A stretch of 64,000 nt of DNA from Parelaphostrongylus tenuis (Eukaryota > Nematoda > Chromadorea > Rhabditida > Metastrongylidae): positions 1 to 64,000 of the forward strand of contig JAHQIW010000493.1 in NCBI GenBank assembly GCA_019055375.1, given 5' to 3'. Positions 56,801 through 64,000 of this stretch are shown here, piece after piece; the first letter of the stretch is position 1; every line of letters starts with the position of its first letter. Position numbers and translations under genes: made by a program. Under the pieces are notes generated by a model, which made no database searches, was not told where the DNA came from, and saw nothing but the letters and a program-made list of their open reading frames with translations.

Positions 56801-57000
56801 ATGCTCGAATGAAACCACCGCCATGGACTACAATCGCGAGAAGACGAGACGAATGGAAGATGTGCTGGGTCCGCACAATTCGTGAAGGCGGACGGTCCAA
56901 GTATCCAAGTATCCAAGTAAGCTATTTTATTTACCGTTACCTGAAAGCAGGGCAGAAGTCAATGCCGAAAAATGAACGACGAACGAGTTAGAGAATAAAA
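53845..57000 (+). mobile_element. RTE-type LINE, long but decayed copy
   Basis: A 5' leader of two tandem repeats (about 53860-54050 and 54051-54235; see its own entry) is followed by apurinic-like endonuclease pieces in changing frames: [11 protein letters not shown] (about 54505), [33 protein letters not shown] and FVVGDFNAG. Then a linker with ALQEDLHRYPHKKLLEAAQE and ILPSEVRVA. Reverse transcriptase pieces follow: QAGFRQGFCCMDHFQTVSRV (about 55926), TFIDYEEAFDSV, GVQHGDTISP, LSNLHSTDDIVLF. At least six frameshifts, the catalytic F/YADD is STDD, and about 100 residues after AAWAAFE are missing. Not active. Confidence 0.88.
53860..54235 (+). repeat. Tandem 5' leader monomers of the RTE element
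   Basis: Two units of about 185 bp begin CGGTCGGTCAATTACTC and CGGTCGGTCAGCTCTAATC, share TTATTGATTT, CAACATC, CCAATA and end with diverged GACATTGTCAAAC / GACATCACAAGATC blocks. Tandem monomers upstream of the endonuclease are a known layout for some RTE elements and can act as promoters; the role here is inferred. Confidence 0.6.
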
Positions 57001-57640
57001 GCAGCAAGTTCCAATCCATTATTCATTTTCCTAATTCAAACACAAATTGTCAACAATTCCAATCTTGCAAATACCAATTGAAACACAAGATTTGGTATCC
57101 ATTTATGATCCTGCCGTCTCGTCTTCCCGTCCATCATTATTTGACACTTGCTCATCAACAGTTGTTTAAATGTACGACGAGATAAAGTAGCATGGTTTAG
57201 AAACTTGTTGCACATCCATCTGTGCAATCACGTCCCAGTCCACCTTGCAAAAGCACAAATGCACCTTGATCGTCTGCTAACGCATCGTACATCAGTGCAT
57301 ATGCGATGGGGTTCGTCGACGTTTCTAGCTCTTTAAACAAGATCGTCGAGCGACTTTGCTAAAAAAAAAGCCATCCTCAAACTCCTTATGCATCACGAAT
57401 AAGCAAAACACATGTATATCTTTTCTCCTTGTCGTCGCCTTTACGTTTTATGTGAAAACGCCAAGAGTCGATCATCGACCGTTACTCTACTGTAGGCATA
57501 AAAGTAATGGTTTGGTCATCTACTCATTGCCAAGCTAGGTAAACAAATGTTTTGAAATTGTTAAGGCGGGTTTTCGTCAACTACTTAAAATTTCTTCCCG
57601 TTTCGCAAAGATATTTTGATTTTTAGTACTGTAATTGTAG
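57001..57640. other. Spacer between two RTE copies
   Basis: No homology to the RTE coding parts, and no host gene. Small frames at 57036-57538 lack domains. Confidence 0.4.
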
Positions 57641-57644
57641 AAAC

Positions 57645-59125
57645 TGCTTTTGGCATTTTGAATCTGCCGCCAGTTCTCATCAACACCCTGGCTCGGCTCT
57701 TCACTCGCTACCTGTCAGAATGCAAGGTCCCTATTCAATGGAAAACCAGCAAGACCGTATAGTTGTTCAAAAAGGGAGACCTTCACGACATAGGCAATTA
57801 TCGTCCAATCTGCTTGCTGTCCGTTGTCTATAAATTCTTTACTCGTGTCATCCTAAACAGGATTGACAGAACACTGGACGAAGGACAGCCATGCGAACAA
57901 GCAGGGTTCCGAAAAGGATTTAGTACCATAGACCACATCCACACGATCACAAGACTCATTGAAGTTTCGCGAGAGTACAAACAACCATTCTGTCTCACTT
58001 TTATCGATCTGAAGAAAGCCTTTGATTCAGTGGAAACAGAAGCGGTTATAGAGGCTCTGGAGAACCAGGGCGTCCCTACTCGGTACATAATGATCCTTCG
58101 TGAGCTTTATAAAGATTTTACGACCAAAATATCTCCATTCTACAAGAATATCACCATTGACGTAAGAGGAGGGGTTCGACAAGGAGATACAATTTCGCCA
58201 AAACTATTCACTGCCACCCTACAAAACGTCATGCGAACATTAGAATGGGAAGAAATGGGAGTGAAAATTGACGGTCGACAATTAAACCATCTTTACTTTG
58301 CTGACGATACCGTTCTCATAACACCAAACATCAGCCAAGCAGAACGAATGTTGACTGATTTCGATAACGCCTGTGGAAAGTTTGGTCTTCAACTGAATTT
58401 AACGAAAACAATGTTCATGAGGAACGGATGGGTTTCTAATGCCCCATTTACGCTCAGCGGAACGACAATCTCCGAATGCTCCAGTTACGTCTATCTAGGT
58501 CGTGAAATCAACATGATGAACGACCTAGCCCCAGAGTTGAGCAGGAGGAAACGAGCGCCTTGGGAACGTTTAAGAGCATCGAAGATGTAGTGAAGAGGAC
58601 AAAGAACATCCGACTCCGTGCCCACTTTTTCGACTCGACAATTATCCCTGCCCTAATGTATGCAGCAGAAACCTGGTCGCTACGTAAGCATGATGAAAGA
58701 TCACTTGGAGTTATCGAACGCGCAGTCGAAAGGTCGTTGCTAGGAGTATCCCGTATTTCGCGAATGAGAGCAAGGATCCGAAGTTCCGACCTACGTCAAC
58801 GAGCGAAAATTAGAGACGCCGTTCTACACGCCAGGATATTGGAATAAGGTGGCCGAACACGTGATGCGCTTCAACGACAACCGATGGACGAGAGCCGTTA
58901 CCGACTGGATTCCTCGGGACGTCAAGCGCTCTAAAGGAGACCACTGACCCGTTGGTCCGATTTCTTCGCGAAAGCGATGGAAGAAAGATATGATGCTCAG
59001 CGAATCCCAAGAGCTAGGAGGACCCACTGGGCTACTCTTGCACGCCATAGGGAAAAATGGAAGAGTTGCTGGTACCCGCTCGAGTCACTCGACGATCAAC
59101 GGGACGACAGGTGATACAGGTGAGT
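57645..59125 (+). mobile_element. RTE-type LINE, 5'-truncated, polymerase nearly intact
   Basis: Begins within the polymerase (LPPVLINTLARLFTRYLSEC) and has one stop at 57758 before LFKKGDLHDIGNYRP. From 57763 to 58590 one frame holds the reverse transcriptase: EQAGFRKGFSTIDHIHTITR, TFIDLKKAFDSV (first catalytic Asp), GVRQGDTISP, YFADDTVL (catalytic Asp pair) and CSSYVYLGREINMMN. A frameshift near 58550 continues as WGTFKSIEDVVKRTKN to RSSDLRQRAKIRDA; another near 58845 leads to NKVAEHVMRFNDNRWTRAVT and THWATLARHREKWKSCWYP. The 3' end is short, near 59120. No endonuclease, as expected for 5' truncation. A different lineage from the 53.8 kb copy. Confidence 0.9.
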
Positions 59126-62100
59126 TGTAGAAAAACATTGTCCTCGTGTTTTTTCAGCTTTGGCTTCCAACTTTTATTTTATTTCAATAATGAAACGCAC
59201 TAATAAGCTTAAACTTAAGCAGTTTATGCCTATGCACGAAAGGCATATGAGCGCATAGAAAAAATTTTGCAGTGTCAGAGTTGTATATTTTATTCAAAGT
59301 TTTTCAGAGCAGAGGAACACTTTGATTTCAATAACAAAAATCGCATTCCACATGTGCATCGAGCCTACGCGGTCTGTCGATTGCGCTGTCGATCTACAGC
59401 TACTCACCCACCGTAGCGGAGAGGCAACATGCGGTGTGATTAAAGCTCAGTCTTATTTTTCCTCCCACGATGCGGTATAAGCATCTTTTTGAAAACAAGC
59501 GAGGTGTTGAAATAGTGGGAACAGTTGACGCTATCGAATAGCTACTTATAATTTGAAGCTTGATCTTTGTACTGCTAGAAATACTCGCGTATGAAGCACA
59601 AATCTTTTTATCTACTATAGCGCTATAAAAAAAGCCTTTTGAAAAGCAAACAGAATTTTTGAATTTTTGAAGCTTCAAGTTATAGAGCGATTACTAGCAG
59701 TCTAAGGAAAGAGATTTGCCCTGCGAGACGACGATAATGCGCGAAGAAGCGGAATAATGTACAACGCTATGAGGTGAAATTCTATTCCTATTGCTGCAGT
59801 GCTGTAATAAGACCTTCCCCCCAAAACAAACACATTTTCAGTTCTCTGACTTTAAAATTTTCGAATAAATATTGAAAACTTGCTGGAAAATTCGTGTGCA
59901 GAGATGAATTCTCTTTCAAATATTTTTTCGAGTAACAGAAAAGAGCCGGATAAAGTTTAAGTGCACTGCCTGTTAGCTATGGAATAGTGTACATATGCAA
60001 CGTAAATATGCATATGCAGTGTGTATACACGCTTGCGCGTATAATCATGATGAGCTATGCTTTGACACTCGTGATAATGTAGAATGACAAACTTTTGCGT
60101 GATACGATGCGAACGCACGTTCACAGGACCCAGAATTCTGCATGTTTAGGCGGTCGGTGCGCTCAGCAGAGGGGGGTCTTGCGGATTACCCGTTCTTTTA
60201 GGCAAGATTCCTTAAGTTTGCATTGCCTTCACGGTATATGCTGGGGAAGGCCACACTCAAGTTAAGTGGTTAGCCATCGAAAGCAGAGTGCTCCAAAGTC
60301 GTTCCCACCTCACTTTGAATGGATGAAGTTTATCAGTCTACCAAAGTGGATATGGATTGTAACGAAAGACGCGGAATGTATGACTCATCAGCCAAATTCA
60401 GATGTAATTCTTTTAAAAAGAGTTCATATCACATTGATATGTGCACTCAATCGAATTGCTTGACATATTATAACTTGGTATTATCATCGTGGACATTACT
60501 TTGTTAAATGCGACCTTTTTGATTTAGCCCCTAAAGGACCCCTATAGATATCGATGTGCGCAGAGCAAATTGCGCGATTTGCATTGTTTGAGTAAGGTTT
60601 CCTTCTCCATTCCGTGAAAATACTTTGAATTCTCAAATTTTTTGATACAACACGATTTCCTCTACTCGCCCGTATGATTTTGGTTCAGAAATGTGTCGTG
60701 TATAACGAAAAACGCTGGTTTATGACGCAATCATAGTGCATTTGGTAATCAGTCTATTGTATTAAAGTGTATAAAGGATTTCACAAAAAAAATCTTCAGC
60801 TTCGATCTTCTCTAATTTTATATAAGGCTAAAGAGTTATCACAGTGAGTGGAAATTATAAAACAATGCGTAATTTATTGAAGATTATATTGCATGCTTCA
60901 TGCAATAGCAGTTCATCGCTAACTCTCACTATGACTAAGTTTATGCCATTTGCTCGTTCATTTCCAACTGTTCGAAGGAAAGGTTGAAAACTTATGAATA
61001 GTGGAAGAATTCTGAGCGCGGAGGGACAAACGTGTTTGAGTAAAAATTGGGAACATCGGCATTATGCAAACTTCTGCTCAGAAATATGTGTCTTTAAAGA
61101 AGTATTCTAGATACTTTTTCCCTATCCGCACTCAAAATAAAAAAAAACACATTTTTTTTATTGCTCCTTGACGCTCTAGCAATCAATCGACAGCTTGAGT
61201 TTCGAGAACTCAAAGGGTGAGTTTCATTTTTCAAATAATGCTTATATAAACTGTAAAAGTTAAGATAAAATTTTATTTCACAATTAGGCATCTTTCGCTG
61301 TAAAGAGCTTTTCATTCAACTTCCAATAGCCATTCGACAGCACAAATCTCAGCAATTTTAATGTTTTCTTGGTTTTCAAAACGGCGTGTTAGTGCATTGT
61401 TACAGCTAAAGGAATATTGAGTTTCACACTCGGCACAGTGTCGATATCGCAGCGCAATTTACATGTGGCATGCGACACGCGCTAAGTATAAAACGCAATA
61501 TTCTTTCAGCTGTAGCAAGACTCTAAAAAGCCTTTCCCAAAAGCCAAGCATGTTACTGAATGGATATGATTTGCGCTATCGAACCGGTATGGAAGTCAGA
61601 GAAAAGCCGTGTCCAGCGAAAAGTACTCAATTGTGTAACACAGTTTTATTCCTGTTGCTACAGCTCGTTAAGAGGCCTCTTTTCAAGGCAAGCACATAAT
61701 TGAAACTCTCAAGATTTAAGATATCGGCTGGTTATTGAAACTGATGGGTTGAGGCCAATGTTACGAAATCCATCCACATACCGGTACAAGGTACGCGCTC
61801 CGCATGTGAAATGAAATCTCAATTTTCAGTATTCCAGTGGGATGAAAAGTTTTCTGGAAAGCCAAAAACACTATTGAATTAATACTATCAAATTAAAGAA
61901 ACTATTGAATTTGTCGAAATTTGTGCTATCGAATAATTACTAGATTTTTGAGCAAAGCTTTGCTAAACGAAATATGCCTAAACGCGTGATAAAATTTTCT
62001 TTTTTTTGTGCTTTGGTCTAATATAGTGGTTTTTCAAAAAGCGAAGTACACCTTTCGAATTCTCGAAATTAATAATCGAATGGCTACTACGATATCCGGA

Positions 62101-62344
62101 GATCAAAAGATTCCTTTTTTTAAATATGGGTACTGATAGGGAAATTCCGTTTTCTCCCCAATGAGGAACGTTCGCTCTTCCTACGCTTACTCCAGCTACA
62201 TACTACAATTGCTTCCATATAGACCTATATCAGAGGTGTTTAGTCATAGAAGATGTGCTTTCAAATCGAAGGTTTGTTTCTTTATATTTTCGCTGTTACA
62301 ACTTAATAAAAGGTCCTTTTCAAGAACCAGAAATATTTTTTTTC
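59126..62344. other. Repeat-rich stretch without a gene (family R cluster)
   Basis: Family R units in both orientations recur at about 59530 (TATCGAATAGCTACT), 59690, 61327 (AGCCATTCGACAGCACAAAT), 61393, 61500-61590, 61655-61740, 61925 (GTGCTATCGAATAATTACTA) and 62080 (AATCGAATGGCTACTA). The spacer 59.9-61.0 kb holds nothing recognised except a possible SINE head at 60258 (AAGTTAAGTGGTTAGCC). No host gene seen. Confidence 0.5.
61170..62110. repeat. Dispersed repeat family R cluster
   Basis: At least six degenerate units, spacing about 130-180 bp, with landmarks: GTTGCTACAGC or TGTTACAGC, a CTAAAAAGCCTTT-like block, an A-rich part, AATTTGTGCTATCGAA and GGCTACTA. Units diverge by perhaps a third of positions. 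Not coding; not a simple satellite because orientations mix. Confidence 0.55.
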
Positions 62345-62632
62345 TTTCTTAAGACCACTGCTCAAATTTCAATATGCCTGATAATCATTATTTGAGCCAC
62401 GCATGTCAGTGGTCTGTCAATGAGGGCTGACTTATAGAGCACGATACACGTGTTTCGATCTTGCGATCTCGTCAGTCGGGCAGTTACCCTTTCTCGTCTT
62501 TTGCTAATCTCTGTGGGAGCTCCAGTCTTTACTTTCGTTTTCTTTCTTTCGTTTCGAGTGACCACTGACATGCGTGGCTCAAATAATGATTATCAGGCAT
62601 ATTGACATTTGAGCAATGGTCTTAAGAAAACA
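62345..62632. mobile_element. Foldback element with nearly identical 70-bp arms
   Basis: Left arm 62345-62414 and right arm 62560-62632 are inverse copies with only a few differences (left GACCACTGCTCAAATTTCAA, inverse of right TTGACATTTGAGCAATGGTC). The 145-bp centre holds GATACACGTGTTTCGATC and CGTCAGTCGGGCAG, matching the 14.7 kb fragment and the CACGTGT motif of F1. The sequence after it (TTAAGAAAACACTCGAAAC) is shared with 14.53 kb, so the element may extend to about 62700. Confidence 0.75.
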
Positions 62633-62704
62633 CTCGAAACGAAAGTTATGATTTATTGAATATACCAGCCAACAGCAATCGAGTGTACAACACTCTATGT
62701 TTGG

Positions 62705-63280
62705 TGAGTGATTTATCCTCAGACCTGCCGAGTAGGTCTTACTTTATGCAGGTGCGGTGTGAACTGTCGTCTTCGTCGTTGATTTGCTGCCGCACGCACT
62801 AAAAAAGATTGGGTGAACTGTACCCAAACTCATGCAATCACAGTCTTTACCGTCAAAGCATTTTATGCACTATTGCGATGTGCAAAGACGATCGAATAAG
62901 GGACTGCTGTGGATCCTTAGAGTATTCGATGAGATTTCAATCATTGTTAACCATGACCACTAATTAACCGCAACAATCGCAATACGCCACTTCGTTTAAA
63001 TTGGAGCCTGTTTCTCTAGAAAAGTTTAGCAGAAAAACCGCTCTCTCGAGCGGCATTTCTAGTGAGAATAGGATGTCACTTATGCTGAACTTCACTTCCA
63101 ACCAAATGGGAGCGGCCGCAAAATAGTGCTTGAAAAACTGCTCTAGAGTGTCTGACAACATCAAATGAGGTACTAACGTGGTTTCAAGACAAAATTAGTT
63201 CGCAACCGTTTGTATGGTAGTGTACGAAAAGCGCGAAAATGCTTAACATGACTTGGAATGCATGGGAAAGTTATGATGAG
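62705..63280. other. No gene recognised
   Basis: No domain, tRNA or long repeat recognised; frame 62964-63164 (-) lacks support. Confidence 0.35.
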
Positions 63281-63284
63281 CGCA

Positions 63285-64000
63285 ATCACCTGTCACATGT
63301 CTGTAGCGTTGACCGTCGAGTGACTCGAGAGGGTACCCGTAACACTTTCATTTTTTCACAACGCGTGCAAGAGTAGTCCAGTGGGTTCTCCTCGCTCTAG
63401 CGATTGGCTGAGTATCATTTCTTTCTTCTATGTCTTCGTGAAGAAATCCGACCATCGGGTCGGTGGTCAACCTGTGGAGCGCTTGATGTCTCGAGGAATT
63501 CAGTGAGTAAGGCTCTCGTTCAGCGCTTGTCGATGAAGCGCATCACGTGTTTGGCCTACCTTATTCTCGATATCCTGGTTTGTAGAATGGCGTCTATAAA
63601 TCGTGACGTAGGTCGGAACTTCGGATCCTTTCTTTCATTTGCGAAATGCGGGCACTCCTAGCATCGACTTTTTGACTACGCGTTCAACAGCGCCAAGTGA
63701 TCTTACATCCTACTTACGTATTTCTCGAGACATGGTTTCTACTGCATACGTTAGGGCGGGATAATTGTTGAGTCGAAAAGGTGGCACGGACTCGGATGTT
63801 CTTTGTCTTCTTCACTACATCTTCGATGCTCTTGAACGTTCCCCAAGCCGCTTTTTTCCTCATGCTCAACTCTAGAGCTAGGTCGTTCATTATTCTGATT
63901 TTACAACCTATATAGACGCAACTGGAGCATTTGGAGATTGTCGTTCCGTTGTGAGTGAATGGGGCATTCAAATCCCATCCGTTCCTCATGAACATCGTTT
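63285..64000 (-). mobile_element. RTE-type LINE, 3' part, runs off the window end
   Basis: Closest to the 57.6 kb copy. On the - strand from 64000: MFMRNGWDLNAPFTHNGTTI, CSSCVYIGCKIRIMNDLALE, AAWGTFKSIEDVVKKTKNIR, then frameshifts, and the C-terminal region ending near CTCGAGTCACTCGACGGTCA (63311-63330). The 3' end ACATGTGACAGGTG lies near 63287, equivalent to GACGACAGGTGATACAGGTG of the other copy. Reverse transcriptase catalytic parts would lie beyond the window. Confidence 0.88.

Overview
The window looks like a stretch of nuclear genome from a parasitic clade V nematode (hookworm/strongylid type). This is an inference from AT-rich DNA, small exons separated by kilobase introns full of repeats, nematode-style TWK channel exons, RTE-type retrotransposons, mariner fossils and many tRNA-headed SINEs. 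No bacterial features (operons, Shine-Dalgarno sites, CRISPR) are seen.

Three host genes can be rebuilt from conserved exons. (1) A + strand DHHC protein S-acyltransferase of the ZDHHC9/14/18 type runs from before position 1 to about 11.2 kb. Its reading frame is broken by one extra T in a T7 run inside the catalytic cysteine-rich domain. (2) A - strand two-pore-domain potassium channel (TWK/K2P) runs from about 27.0 kb down to 14.07 kb. Its first pore is canonical and its second pore reads TAIEYGD. (3) A - strand sorting nexin of the SNX1/SNX2 retromer type (PX plus BAR) runs from about 47.7 kb down to 43.8 kb, and its last exon is not found. The genes do not form an operon and have no evident joint function.

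The remainder is mostly mobile DNA. A foldback DNA element family (about 390-510 bp) recurs at 0.3, 7.0, 36.1 and 48.3-49.1 kb. Other foldbacks lie at 5.4, 41.7 and 62.3 kb. Mariner remnants lie at 9.9-10.5 and 27.3-28.3 kb. At least five tRNA-headed SINE groups (called A to E here) are scattered through introns and are densest at 46.6-51.5 kb, where insertions are nested and some target-site duplications are still exact. From 53.8 kb on there are RTE-type LINEs: one long decayed copy with a tandem 5' leader (53.84-57.0 kb), a 5'-truncated copy with a more intact polymerase (57.6-59.1 kb), and the 3' end of a relative of that copy on the - strand running off the window end. Between 28.3 and 43.4 kb no gene was recognised.
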